Positions 16,776-24,646 of a DNA stretch of 32,449 bases are shown here, one piece after another (within the stretch, counting starts at the first letter, position 1; each line of letters opens with the position of its first letter). Both the position numbers and the translations under genes were made by a program. Source of the DNA: Phycisphaerae bacterium (GTDB taxonomy: Bacteria; Planctomycetota; Phycisphaerae; Phycisphaerales; Phycisphaeraceae); assembly GCA_030432595.1 (NCBI GenBank), contig JAUIGU010000042.1, positions 1-32,449 on the forward strand. Direction: 5' to 3'. The notes under the pieces were generated by a model. It saw only the letters and a program-made list of their open reading frames with translations. It did not search any database and was not told the DNA's origin.

Positions 16776-16784
16776 CGTGTCGAA

Positions 16785-17242
16785 CTCCCCTCCCTCCGGG
16801 AGGGGCCGGGGGAGGGTGCTGATAAACTCCCATCACTCATGGCCACCCCGCGCCCACTGCTACCCGCCAAACAGCTGGAAAACGCTCGCAGCATGCGTCG
16901 GCGTCTCACCGCACCCGAGCGATTGCTCTGGGAACGGATTCGAAACCGACAATGCGGGGGATACAAATTCCGGAAGCAGCATCCATTTGGACCGTACATC
17001 CTCGATTTCTATTGCCATGATCTGTTGCTGGCGATTGAAGTTGATGGGCGGTCACACGCTGGGCGACAATTGCACGACGCGGAACGCGAGCGGTTTTTGG
17101 TTCGCCATGGTCTCCAAGTCATCCGCATTCACAACGATCAGATCATCGAAGACGCGGACGGGGCAGCACGGGTGTTGCTGGCGAAGATTCGGGATCGAGA
17201 AGATCGAGCACCCTCCCCCAACCCCTCCCAGAGGGAGGGGCG
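16785..17242. mobile_element. Candidate mobile unit: DUF559 nuclease gene between inverted family A repeats
   Basis: The left repeat (16785-16820, tail inward) and right repeat (17207-17242, inverted, tail inward) enclose 386 bp that is almost entirely the DUF559 gene. The geometry matches the shorter pair at 444-563. No clear target-site duplication is visible at the edges. The unit lies between the epimerase stop and the start of the first transketolase subunit, inside what is otherwise one operon. That it moves is an inference from the bounded structure and the dispersed single repeats; no transposase is present. Confidence 0.55.
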
Positions 17243-17252
17243 TGAAGCATGA
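16839..17252 (+). CDS. DUF559 (Vsr/restriction-endonuclease-like fold) nuclease
   Basis: A 137-residue protein of the DUF559 family, related to the very-short-patch-repair and PD-(D/E)XK nucleases. Visible motifs: TAPERLLWERIR (24-35), GGYKFRKQHPFGPYILDFYC (40-59, with candidate catalytic Asp56), and LAIEVDGRSH (64-73, Glu67 and Asp69), then HGLQVIRIHNDQI. The last 14 residues ([14 protein letters not shown]) are translated from the right-hand family A repeat. The stop overlaps the next start as ATGA. The ATG at 16839 is 18 bp after the left repeat. The family is presumed to cut DNA but is poorly characterised; the link to the repeats is the interesting point. Confidence 0.85.
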   Translation: MATPRPLLPAKQLENARSMRRRLTAPERLLWERIRNRQCGGYKFRKQHPFGPYILDFYCHDLLLAIEVDGRSHAGRQLHDAERERFLVRHGLQVIRIHNDQIIEDADGAARVLLAKIRDREDRAPSPNPSQREGREA

Positions 17253-18091
17253 CGACCGAACTCGCCAAGACCGCCGCCCGACTCCGCGCGACCGTCATCC
17301 AGATGTCGCACGAAAAACACTGCCCGCACCTGGGCTCGGCGTTGTCGTGCCTCGACATCCTTACCGCGCTCTACGGCGGTGTGCTCAGCATCGATCCGAA
17401 GAAGCCCGACGACGCCAACCGCGACCGTTTCATCCTATCCAAAGGCCACGCGGCTCCGGCGCTCTACGCGACACTGAACCACTTCCAATTCTTCGGCGAC
17501 GACGTGCTCGCCCGGTTCAACGAAGACGGCGCCGAGCTCGCCGAGCAGCCCAGCCCCGGCTGCGTGCCCGGCATGGAGGCCGCCACCGGCTCGCTCGGGC
17601 ACGGGCTGCCCATTGGTTTAGGGCTCGCGCTCGCCGCGAAGATCCAACAGCGCGGCTACCGCGTGTACGTCTGCCTCTCCGACGGCGAGTGCAACGAGGG
17701 CAGCGTCTGGGAGGCCGCCATGACCGCGCCCGCGCTCAGCGGTGCCTGGGGCAAGGGGCTGGACAACCTGTGCGCCATCGTCGACTACAACAAACTGCAA
17801 GCCACCGGCCGCAGCAACGACATCCTGCACCTGGAGAACCTCGCCGACAAATGGCGGGCGTTCGGGTGGCACACCGTCGAAGTCGATGGGCACGACCTCG
17901 ATCAACTCGTACAGACCTTCACAACATTCCGCGACGGCAACGAAAACTTCCGGGGGCCCACCGCCGTCATCGCCCACACCACCAAGGGCAAGGGCGTGTC
18001 GTTCATGGAAGACGACAACAACTGGCACTACCGCATCCCCAAGGCCGACGAAGTCGAAGCCGCACACCGTGAACTCGGAGTTTCGGTTTAA
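17249..18091 (+). CDS. Transketolase, N-terminal (ThDP-binding) subunit
   Basis: A 280-residue protein covering the PP domain of a split transketolase. Motifs: SHEKHCPHLGSALSCLD, RDRFILSKGHAAPALYA, GSLGHGLPIGLGLALAAK and the ThDP/Mg site SDGECNEGSVWEA followed by VDYNKLQ. With the next gene it forms a full transketolase, which transfers a two-carbon ketol unit between sugar phosphates. Being inside a glycan cluster, it may supply a specific ketose phosphate (such as sedoheptulose 7-phosphate) or act on an unusual acceptor. The ATG overlaps the nuclease stop by ATGA, and its upstream purine tract (GAGGGAGGGG, 17231-17240) lies within the family A repeat. The stop TAA is formed at the edge of a family B repeat. 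Confidence 0.93.
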   Translation: MTTELAKTAARLRATVIQMSHEKHCPHLGSALSCLDILTALYGGVLSIDPKKPDDANRDRFILSKGHAAPALYATLNHFQFFGDDVLARFNEDGAELAEQPSPGCVPGMEAATGSLGHGLPIGLGLALAAKIQQRGYRVYVCLSDGECNEGSVWEAAMTAPALSGAWGKGLDNLCAIVDYNKLQATGRSNDILHLENLADKWRAFGWHTVEVDGHDLDQLVQTFTTFRDGNENFRGPTAVIAHTTKGKGVSFMEDDNNWHYRIPKADEVEAAHRELGVSV

Positions 18092-18196
18092 CGCAGAGCG
18101 CGCAAAGTGGCAGAGACGCAGAGAAGACAGATGAGATTGAAATCAGGAAGAACTTATTTCCCCTCTGCCTTTCTGCTGATCCGCGACCTCTGCGTT
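18090..18196. repeat. Family B imperfect inverted repeat between the transketolase subunit genes
   Basis: The left arm begins AACGCAGAG at the stop codon and continues with CAGAGACGCAGAG. The right arm (about 18162-18196) carries CCTCTGCCTT and ACCTCTGCGTT, and pairs imperfectly with the left. The centre is AT-richer (AAATCAGGAAGAACTTATTT). It fills the gap between two genes whose products should be made in equal amounts, leaving 11 bp before the next ATG with no purine-rich ribosome site. Confidence 0.8.
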
Positions 18197-18207
18197 GATG
18201 CCACCCC

Positions 18208-19170
18208 ATGAGAAACGCCTTCCGCGATGCCGTTCACGAACTTGCGAAGCGCGACGAGCGTGTCGTGCTGCTGTCCGCCGACATCGGCAACCGGATGTTC
18301 GACGCGTTCAAAGAAGAATTCCCCGACCGGTTCTACAACGTCGGCATCGCCGAGCAAAACATGATCGGGCTCGCGTCGGGCCTGGCGATGGCGGGGCTCC
18401 GGCCGTACTGCTACACGATCGCGAACTTCACAACCTACCGCGTGATCGAGCAGCTCCGCGTGGATCTGTGCTACCACCACCAGCCGGTCGTCGTGGCCGG
18501 CGTGGGCGGCGGGCTGTCTTACGCAACGCTGGGCTCGACCCACCACTCCTGCGAAGACATCGGCATGCTCCGCTCGCTGCCGGGCATGGACGTGTTGTGC
18601 CCGGGCGATCCCCCGGAAGTCACGGCCTGCGTCCAACTCGCCGCGCAACGCGACGACGGCCCGACCTACATCCGCCTGGGAAAAAAGGGTGAGCCGCCGA
18701 TTCACGAAGGCGCGCCGAATCTCGAACCTGGCAAGTGGCTGAAGCTCCGCGACAGCGCCGAGGCCCCCGAAGTCGTGCTGCTGTCGTGCGGCAACGTGCT
18801 GCCCATCGCGGTCGATGCTGCCCAACAACTGAAAGATTCCGGCGTCCCCACGGAGCTGCTCTCCTGCGTGTCCGTCAAACCCCTCGACACCACGGCGTTG
18901 GCGGACGCCTTTTCACGAGCACGCATCGTCCTCACGCTCGAAGAGCACTCGACCCACACCGGCTTCGGCGGCGCGGTCGCCGAGTGGCTCGCCGACCAAT
19001 CCACGCCACCGCCCGCCCGTTTGGTCCGGCTGGGCACGCCCGACGCGTTTCTCCACCGCACAGGGTCACAGGACTACGCCCGCTCGATCACGGGCCTGAC
19101 CGCCGAGAACGTCGTCGCGCAGGCCCGCCTCGCGCTCGCCGAACGCATGGCACCCGAGGCCCGGCGGTGA
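18208..19170 (+). CDS. Transketolase, C-terminal subunit
   Basis: A 320-residue protein with the pyrimidine-binding and C-terminal domains of transketolase. Motifs: VVLLSADIGNRMFDAF, FYNVGIAEQNMIGLASGLA (with the Glu that activates ThDP), STHHSCEDIGMLRSLPGM, and TYIRLGKKGEP; the C-terminal domain includes LLSCGNVLPIAVDAA and LEEHSTHTGFGGAVAEW. It pairs with the preceding ThDP-binding subunit. Its stop overlaps the next gene as GTGA. Start: ATG at 18208, directly after the family B repeat. Split transketolases are common in bacteria; their position here within sugar-modification genes points to a dedicated role. Confidence 0.93.
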   Translation: MRNAFRDAVHELAKRDERVVLLSADIGNRMFDAFKEEFPDRFYNVGIAEQNMIGLASGLAMAGLRPYCYTIANFTTYRVIEQLRVDLCYHHQPVVVAGVGGGLSYATLGSTHHSCEDIGMLRSLPGMDVLCPGDPPEVTACVQLAAQRDDGPTYIRLGKKGEPPIHEGAPNLEPGKWLKLRDSAEAPEVVLLSCGNVLPIAVDAAQQLKDSGVPTELLSCVSVKPLDTTALADAFSRARIVLTLEEHSTHTGFGGAVAEWLADQSTPPPARLVRLGTPDAFLHRTGSQDYARSITGLTAENVVAQARLALAERMAPEARR

Positions 19171-19871
19171 GCCTCGACTTCGACCACCTCATCCCTCAGG
19201 GCGACGGCCGAACCGAGGCGAAGCGCGACGGCTTCCTCAAGCTCTACCTCGGCGTCTGGGCCGTCATCGGCGCGGACGTTCGGGGCGACATCATCGAGTT
19301 CGGCACGCACACGGGCATGACCGCCAAGGTCCTCGCCAAGTCGCTGGCCGACAACACGCTGCCGCGCCGCACGCCCAAGCGCCTGCTGCTGCTCGATAGC
19401 TTCGAGGGCCTGCCCGAGGCGACGTCGGACGTCGATGCCGCTTCACCGCACATCGCGCAGGGGCACTGGCACCCCGGGCTTTGCCGCGGCGCGTCGGCCG
19501 AAGACCTGGCGCAGATGATCGGCACGTTTCTGCCGACCGACCGCGTCGACATCGTGCCCGGCTGGTACGCGGACTCCGTGCCGACGCTGCCCGACGACAC
19601 CCGGCTGGCGTTGCTCCACGTCGACTGCGACCTGTACCAATCAACGATGGACGCGCTCTTGCCCTGCTTCGAGCGCGGTTTCCTCAGCGAAGGCGCCCAC
19701 TTCTACTTCGACGACTGGAACTGCAACCGCGCGTCGCCCGAGTACGGCCAACGCAAGGCGTGGAGCGAACTCACCGCCCGCTTCGACATCGCCTTCAGCG
19801 ATGGCGGAGACTACGGCGCGTTCGGGCACAAGCTGATCGTGCATCAATACGCCGGGATGCCGGCCGAGTAG
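19167..19871 (+). CDS. TylF/MycF-type O-methyltransferase
   Basis: A 234-residue class I SAM-dependent methyltransferase of the macrocin O-methyltransferase family, Mg-dependent enzymes that methylate sugar hydroxyls. Motifs: DIIEFGTHTGMTAKVLAKSL (SAM loop), LLLLDSFEGLPEA, a WHPGLCRG segment, LALLHVDCDLYQST and FYFDDWNCNRASPEYGQRKA with the metal-binding acidic residues. The GTG at 19167 overlaps the transketolase stop by four bases, so it is probably translationally coupled. An in-frame opening far upstream reads through the transketolase gene in another frame and is not used. It likely methylates a cluster sugar in the cytoplasm. Confidence 0.9.
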   Translation: MSLDFDHLIPQGDGRTEAKRDGFLKLYLGVWAVIGADVRGDIIEFGTHTGMTAKVLAKSLADNTLPRRTPKRLLLLDSFEGLPEATSDVDAASPHIAQGHWHPGLCRGASAEDLAQMIGTFLPTDRVDIVPGWYADSVPTLPDDTRLALLHVDCDLYQSTMDALLPCFERGFLSEGAHFYFDDWNCNRASPEYGQRKAWSELTARFDIAFSDGGDYGAFGHKLIVHQYAGMPAE

Positions 19872-19883
19872 ATTACGGGCCGC

Positions 19884-20492
19884 ATGATCCTGGGCATCGA
19901 CTTCGACAACACGATCGCGTGCTACGACGGGTTGTTCCACGCGCTGGCGTCGGAGCGCGGCCTCATCCCCGATGAGCTGCCGACGGACAAGACCGCCGTC
20001 CGCGACTACCTCCGGCGGGCCGGGAAGGAAGACGACTGGACGGAGTTGCAGGGCTTGGGCTACGGACCGGAGATCACACGCGCGTCACCGTTCCCCGGAG
20101 TTGTCGAGACGCTGAGATACGCAACCGAAGCGGGAACCGAAATACACATCGTCAGCCACAAGACGCGCACGCCCTACCGCGGCGAGCCGCACGACCTGCA
20201 CGCCGCCGCGCGTCGGTTTCTCGGCCACCACGGCATCAGCCCGGCCCTGATCCCCGCCGACCGCGTACACCTGCAACCGGAAAAGGAAATGAAGCTCCAA
20301 CGCATCGGCGAGCTCGGGTGCGACATCTTCATCGACGACCTCCCGGAATTCCTGGCCGAGCCCGCGTTCCCGCATAGCGTGACACGCTGGCTGTTCGATC
20401 CGGCCGGACGCTACCCCGAAGAGAAGCGCTTTGCGCGGTTCATCTCGTGGGAACAGATCGAACGGACATTCCGCGATACGGTGTCGGCGTGA
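19884..20492 (+). CDS. HAD-superfamily phosphatase
   Basis: A 202-residue haloacid-dehalogenase-like protein. Motif I is GIDFDNTIA with nucleophile Asp6 and acid/base Asp8; motif II is the Ser of IHIVSHKT near 94; motif III is the Lys in EKEMKLQRI; motif IV is DIFIDDLPEFL. Such small HADs dephosphorylate sugar phosphates or related metabolites. It starts 12 bp after the methyltransferase gene and overlaps the following kinase-like gene as GTGA, so the two may act in sequence on the same compound. The substrate is unknown; a GmhB-like step in a heptose route is one possibility. Confidence 0.85.
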   Translation: MILGIDFDNTIACYDGLFHALASERGLIPDELPTDKTAVRDYLRRAGKEDDWTELQGLGYGPEITRASPFPGVVETLRYATEAGTEIHIVSHKTRTPYRGEPHDLHAAARRFLGHHGISPALIPADRVHLQPEKEMKLQRIGELGCDIFIDDLPEFLAEPAFPHSVTRWLFDPAGRYPEEKRFARFISWEQIERTFRDTVSA

Positions 20493-21538
20493 ACGAGGAC
20501 GCGCCCCAACCTTCAACGCCTCCGGACGACGAGACCTTGCTCGCCTTCGCGCGGTCCGCTCTGGCCGAGTTGAGTCGAGGCACAGCGTCCAAGCTCACCC
20601 CACTCACCGGCGGCGGCAACAACCGCGTCTTCCGGATCGATACCGAAGAACCCGACGTGCCGCCGGCCTTGCTCAAGGCCTACTTCCGCCACCCCGACGA
20701 CCCGCGCGACCGACTCGCGCACGAGTTCGCGTTCAGCCGGTTCGCCTGGGAGCGCGGCCTGCGTTGCGTGCCCGAACCGCTGGCCCTCAACGACGACCTG
20801 GGTGCCGCGCTCTACGGCTACGTGCCCGGCCGGATGCTCAAACTCCACGAAGTCACGCCGCGGCGTGTCGATGAAGCCGCCGCGTTTTTCCGCGGGCTCA
20901 ACGAGCACCGCGACCACGAAGACGCCGCTACGCTCCCGAACGGCTCGGAGTCGTGCTTCACGAATCTCGAGCACGTCGCACTGGTGGATCAACGCGTCCG
21001 CAAACTCGACGCCGTGGACGACCCCGCCGCCGCCGCGTTCATCGAGCGCGAGCTCAAGCCCGCGTGGGCGTCGATCCACCCGAAGATTGCCAAGGCCGAC
21101 GACGCGCTGGCGGAGTCGCCGCGCTGCCTTTCGCCGTCGGACTTCGGGTTTCACAACGCGATCCTCACGGGCGGCCGCGCAGGTGCCCGGGAGCGCGACG
21201 AGTTCCTCGTCTTCCACGACTTCGAGTACGCCGGCTGGGACGACCCCGCAAAACTACTCGGCGACTTCTTCCACCAGCCCCGCCGCCCCGCCCCGTGGTC
21301 TTGCTATTCCCGCTTTGAGGACGCCGTGATCGACACGCTGGGACTACCCGACGCGCAGCGGTCGCGCTTCCGCAAACTGCTGCCGGTCTACCGCGTGAAG
21401 TGGTGCAGTATCATCCTCGCCCCGCTGCTGCCCGGCGCGGCCGACCGCCGCAGGTTCGCCGGCGTCGAGATCGACCCGGACACGATCCTCGACCGCGCCC
21501 GCAGCATGCTGCTTCAATCCCCACTCCCCGACCACTGA
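20489..21538 (+). CDS. APH-fold phosphotransferase (sugar/choline kinase-like)
   Basis: A 349-residue member of the aminoglycoside phosphotransferase superfamily. The N-lobe has a GGGNNRVFRID glycine-rich loop and LLKAYFR with the ATP-binding Lys. The catalytic loop is SPSDFGFHNAIL, where the usual His of HGD is replaced but the Asp and Asn remain. The metal-binding motif is VFHDFEYAGWDDPAK. Such genes in polysaccharide clusters are thought to phosphorylate a sugar or cyclitol, not antibiotics. Start: GTG at 20489, overlapping the HAD stop; an upstream GTG at 20447 lies within the HAD gene. Translational coupling to the phosphatase suggests a joint role. Confidence 0.83.
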   Translation: MNEDAPQPSTPPDDETLLAFARSALAELSRGTASKLTPLTGGGNNRVFRIDTEEPDVPPALLKAYFRHPDDPRDRLAHEFAFSRFAWERGLRCVPEPLALNDDLGAALYGYVPGRMLKLHEVTPRRVDEAAAFFRGLNEHRDHEDAATLPNGSESCFTNLEHVALVDQRVRKLDAVDDPAAAAFIERELKPAWASIHPKIAKADDALAESPRCLSPSDFGFHNAILTGGRAGARERDEFLVFHDFEYAGWDDPAKLLGDFFHQPRRPAPWSCYSRFEDAVIDTLGLPDAQRSRFRKLLPVYRVKWCSIILAPLLPGAADRRRFAGVEIDPDTILDRARSMLLQSPLPDH

Positions 21539-21565
21539 CACCGACACTGCCACTGGCACTGCCCC

Positions 21566-22237
21566 ATGGCCTACCTCGACTTCATGTCCGCCGTCCACAA
21601 GTCCACGTCGCGCGATTACCTCGCGCGCGTGAACGACCCCGAGTACCCCAAGGCCAAGGCGGCCGCGCTCGCCAAGCAGTGGGGCTACGACTACTGGGAC
21701 GGCGACCGGCGGATCAACTACGGCGGGTACAAATATCTGCCCGGCCGATGGCTGCCCGTCGCCGACGCGATGCGCGACCACTACGGCCTCAAGGCCGGCG
21801 ACAAGGTCCTCGACGTCGGCTGCGGCAAGGCGTTCCTGCTCTACGAATTCACACAGTCCGTGCCGGGCCTCGAAGTCGCGGGGCTGGACATCTCCGCCTA
21901 CGCGCTCGAGCACGCCAAAGACGAGATGAAGCCCTTTCTCACCGAAGGCAACTGCACCGAGCTTCCGTACGAGGACGACAGCTTCGACCTGGTCTATTCG
22001 CTGAACACGCTGCACAATCTGCACTGCCACGACCTGGACAAGGCGATCCGCGAGATCGAACGCGTCTCCAAAGGCCACAGTTACATCTGCGTCGAGAGCT
22101 ACCGCAACGAAGAGGAAAAAACGAACCTGCTCTACTGGCAGGTCACCTGCGAAGCGTTCAACACCCCCAAAGAATGGCAGTGGTGGTTCGACCACTGCGG
22201 CTACACCGGCGATCACTCGTTTATTTACTTTGAATGA
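21566..22237 (+). CDS. Class I SAM-dependent methyltransferase
   Basis: A 223-residue methyltransferase. The SAM-binding motif is VLDVGCGKAFLLYEF (about residues 80-94), followed by VAGLDISAYALEHAK with the acidic residue that binds the ribose, and ELPYEDDSFDLVYSLNTLHN as motif IV region. The N-terminal part (KSTSRDYLARVNDPEYPKA, YDYWDGDRRINYGGYKY) is a conserved extension seen in surface-glycan methyltransferases. It follows the kinase gene by 27 bp and is followed by a family B repeat. Acceptor unknown. Confidence 0.88.
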   Translation: MAYLDFMSAVHKSTSRDYLARVNDPEYPKAKAAALAKQWGYDYWDGDRRINYGGYKYLPGRWLPVADAMRDHYGLKAGDKVLDVGCGKAFLLYEFTQSVPGLEVAGLDISAYALEHAKDEMKPFLTEGNCTELPYEDDSFDLVYSLNTLHNLHCHDLDKAIREIERVSKGHSYICVESYRNEEEKTNLLYWQVTCEAFNTPKEWQWWFDHCGYTGDHSFIYFE

Positions 22238-22248
22238 AGCCGGAACTG

Positions 22249-22349
22249 AACGCAGAGAGCGCTGAGATGCAGAGACGCAGAGAAGAACCAGAAAAGAGGC
22301 TGCGACCCAACTTGCTCCCTCTGCGTCTCCGCTACTCTGCGTCTCAGCG
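22249..22349. repeat. Family B imperfect inverted repeat before the dehydrogenase gene
   Basis: The left arm carries AACGCAGAG, CGCTGAGATGCAGAG and ACGCAGAGAAG; the right arm carries CCTCTGCGTCTCCGC and CTCTGCGTCTCAGCG, and pairs with the left. It abuts the next start codon with no space: the last right-arm base (22349) is followed by the ATG at 22350. The dehydrogenase gene therefore has no ribosome-binding site outside the repeat. Confidence 0.85.
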
Positions 22350-23432
22350 ATGAAACCCAACTTGCCCCGAACGACCCGCGCCGCCATCCTCGTTCAACAG
22401 CGACAGCCGCTGGTGGTTGACGAGATCGAACTACCCGACACGCTCGACGCCGGTCAGGTGTTCGTCGAGGTCAAGCACTCGGGCATCTGCGGGTCGCAGC
22501 TCGGCGAGATCGCCGGCGTTAAGGGCCCCGACAAGTGGTTGCCCCACCTGCTCGGGCACGAAGGCGGCGCGGTCGTGCTCAACACCGGACCCGGCGTCCG
22601 TCACGTCGCGCCCGGCGACCACGTCGTCATGCACTGGCGCTCCGGCCGAGGCATCGACGCCGCCCCTGGAAGTTATCGCTGGCGTGGCAGCCCGCTCGAC
22701 GGAAACCGCTTGAACGCCGGGTGCATCACCACCTTCCAGCAGCACGCCGTCGTCAGCGAAAACCGCGTCACCAAGATCCCCGACGACGTCCCGCTCGACA
22801 TTGCCGCCCTGTTCGGCTGCCCCGTCACCACCGGGCTCGGCGTCGTAGAAAACAACGCCCAGCTCAAGCCCGGCCAGTCCGTCGTCGTCTGGGGCGCGGG
22901 CGGCGTCGGCTTAAACATCATCCAGGGCGCCGCGATGGTCTCCGCGACGCCGATCATCGCCATCGACCTGCACGACGGCCGGCTGCAACTCGCCAAGCAA
23001 CTCGGCGCAGCGCACACCGTTAACGCACACCAACAAACCCCTGAAGAAACCGCCGAGCGTGTCCGCACCTTGCTCGGACCACTTCCGGGGGCCGATGTCG
23101 TGATCGACAACACCGGGCTCCCGTCCGTGATCCGCGCCGCGTACGACCTCACCTCACCGCGCGGCCGAACAATCCTGGTCGGCGTGCCCAAGCACGACGC
23201 CGACACCACGCTGCACACGCTGCCGCTGCACTTCGACAAAACCCTCACCGGCTCGCACGGCGGCGAGTGCGTCCCCGACCGCGACATCCCGCGCTATCTG
23301 AAACTCGTCGCGGCCGGCAAACTCGACCTCGCTCCGCTCATCACCCACCGCTACACGCTCGACGACATCAACACCGCCCTGGACGAACTCCGCGACGGCA
23401 CGGTGGTCGGGCGGTGCATGATCGATCTGTAG
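22350..23432 (+). CDS. Zinc-type medium-chain dehydrogenase/reductase
   Basis: A 360-residue alcohol-dehydrogenase-family enzyme. Catalytic-zinc ligands are likely Cys in HSGICGSQ, His-Glu in LLGHEGGAVV and Cys in ALFGCPVTTGLGVV. The Rossmann motif is VVVWGAGGVGLNIIQGA, then IIAIDLHDGRL. The four-cysteine structural-zinc loop is absent; that stretch reads WRSGRGIDAAPGSYRWRG. It resembles sugar/polyol dehydrogenases found in glycan clusters, interconverting an alcohol and a ketone with NAD(P). It sits in the plus-strand cluster between two family B repeats, which may insulate or tune its expression. Substrate unknown. Confidence 0.9.
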   Translation: MKPNLPRTTRAAILVQQRQPLVVDEIELPDTLDAGQVFVEVKHSGICGSQLGEIAGVKGPDKWLPHLLGHEGGAVVLNTGPGVRHVAPGDHVVMHWRSGRGIDAAPGSYRWRGSPLDGNRLNAGCITTFQQHAVVSENRVTKIPDDVPLDIAALFGCPVTTGLGVVENNAQLKPGQSVVVWGAGGVGLNIIQGAAMVSATPIIAIDLHDGRLQLAKQLGAAHTVNAHQQTPEETAERVRTLLGPLPGADVVIDNTGLPSVIRAAYDLTSPRGRTILVGVPKHDADTTLHTLPLHFDKTLTGSHGGECVPDRDIPRYLKLVAAGKLDLAPLITHRYTLDDINTALDELRDGTVVGRCMIDL

Positions 23433-23577
23433 AAAACGCAAGAAAACCCGGAAACGCAGGAAACGCAGCAACAATAACGACGACGATCAGCTATTCCGGT
23501 TTACTGCGTTTCTTGACTTTCTTGCGTTTCCTGCGTTTGCCCTCTGCGTCTCTGCACCTCCGCGCCCTCTGCGTTAA
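23433..23577. repeat. Composite family B repeat
   Basis: Two subtypes are joined. An inner inverted repeat has arms with AAACGCAAGAAAA/GGAAACGCAGGAAACGCAG on the left and TACTGCGTTTCTTGAC/TTTCTTGCGTTTCCTGCG on the right. To its right lies a lone right arm of the other subtype (CCCTCTGCGTCTCTGC, then CCCTCTGCGTTAA), with no left arm. This looks like one element having landed in, or replaced part of, another. It fills the gap to the GMD-like gene (ATG at 23588). Confidence 0.75.
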
Positions 23578-23587
23578 AACTCTCCGG

Positions 23588-24625
23588 ATGCCTGCAAACA
23601 CCGCCCCCACCACCCTCGTCCTCGGCTCCAACTCGTTCTCCGGCCAGGATTTTGTCGACCTGCTGCTCACCGACACCGATCACCAGGTCATCGGCGTCTC
23701 CCGTTCGCCCGAAAAGTCCAGAGTCTTCCTGTCCTATCTCGATCGCAAAGAGCGCGAGGAACGGTTTTCCTTCCACCAGCTCGATTTGAACGACGACTTC
23801 GAAGCGATCTGCGAACTGCTCGACCAAACCAAGCCCGCGTACATCGTCAACTTCGCCGCGCAGTCCGAGGTCGCGCCGTCGTGGCGGCACCCCGAGCAGT
23901 GGGCGATGACCAACGTCGTCGCCATCGCCCGGCTGGGCAACTTCCTCCGCCAGCAAGACTGGCTCGAAAAATACGTCCACATCTCCAGCCCCGAGGCGTA
24001 CGGCACCTGCGAGGGCGTCGTCAAGGAAGGCCACCGCGACAAACCCTCCACGCCCTATGCCGCGAGCAAAAGCGCCGGCGACCAGTTCCTCGCCACCTAC
24101 GTCAAGCAGTACGGCTTCCCCTGCGTCATCATCCGCGCGACCAACGTCTACGGCGCCCACCAACAACTCTTCAAGATCATCCCCCGCAGCGCGATCTACC
24201 TGAAACTCGACAAAACCATCGAGCTCCACGGCGGTGGCCACGCCATCAAGTCCTACATCCACATCCGCGACGTCTCCAAAGGCGAACTCGCCGCGATGCT
24301 CGAGGGCACCCCCGGCGAGATGTACCACCTGTCCCCGAGTGACGAATCCAACGCGGGCTCGGGCGGCGGCGGTGTGGCCGTGCGCGACGTCGTCAGAACT
24401 ATCTGCGACGCGGCGGAAAAAGACTTCGAGCAGGCCACCAAGATCGTCGACGAACGCCCCGGCCAGGACAAGGCCTACGTCATCGACTCCACCAAGGCCC
24501 GCCGACAGTTCAACTGGAAACCGACCATTTCCCTTGAACAAGGCCTGGGCGACGTGTTCGCGTGGGTGGACGGGGATTGGGAACGGATAAAGGACCTGCC
24601 GCTGGCGTACGAGCACAAGGCTTAA
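23588..24625 (+). CDS. GDP-mannose 4,6-dehydratase-like epimerase/dehydratase
   Basis: An extended short-chain dehydrogenase of 345 residues. The nucleotide-binding loop is LVLGSNSFSGQDFVD, a variant of GxxGxxG seen in a polysaccharide-cluster subfamily. Then come VNFAAQSEVAPSW, HISSPEAYGTCEG, the catalytic PYAASKSAGD (Tyr-x3-Lys) and RATNVYGAHQQLFKIIPR. GGGHAIKSYIHIRDV is the usual substrate-domain motif. It probably dehydrates or epimerises a nucleotide sugar in the cytoplasm. The ATG at 23588 follows a family B repeat by 10 bp. The longer open frame upstream reads through the repeat and is rejected. Confidence 0.9.
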   Translation: MPANTAPTTLVLGSNSFSGQDFVDLLLTDTDHQVIGVSRSPEKSRVFLSYLDRKEREERFSFHQLDLNDDFEAICELLDQTKPAYIVNFAAQSEVAPSWRHPEQWAMTNVVAIARLGNFLRQQDWLEKYVHISSPEAYGTCEGVVKEGHRDKPSTPYAASKSAGDQFLATYVKQYGFPCVIIRATNVYGAHQQLFKIIPRSAIYLKLDKTIELHGGGHAIKSYIHIRDVSKGELAAMLEGTPGEMYHLSPSDESNAGSGGGGVAVRDVVRTICDAAEKDFEQATKIVDERPGQDKAYVIDSTKARRQFNWKPTISLEQGLGDVFAWVDGDWERIKDLPLAYEHKA

Positions 24626-24646
24626 AACTATTCTGGGAGACGAAAT

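Noticed and set aside
16770-17260. Target-site duplication at the edges of the nuclease element
   Set aside because: The flanks (GTGTCGAA on the left, TGAAGCAT on the right) share no convincing direct repeat.
18735-19166. Long N-terminal extension of the TylF-type methyltransferase
   Set aside because: It overlaps the transketolase C-terminal gene in another frame and is Arg/His-rich without motifs; GTG 19167 gives the normal family length.
19869-19874. TAGATT as a fifth leaderless -10 site before the HAD gene
   Set aside because: The gap to the ATG is 9 bp, not 6, and the gene is inside an operon only 12 bp after the previous stop.
20489-21538. Antibiotic resistance by the APH-fold protein
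   Set aside because: The gene lies in a sugar cluster, coupled to a HAD phosphatase, and the HGD motif is altered; a metabolite kinase is more likely.
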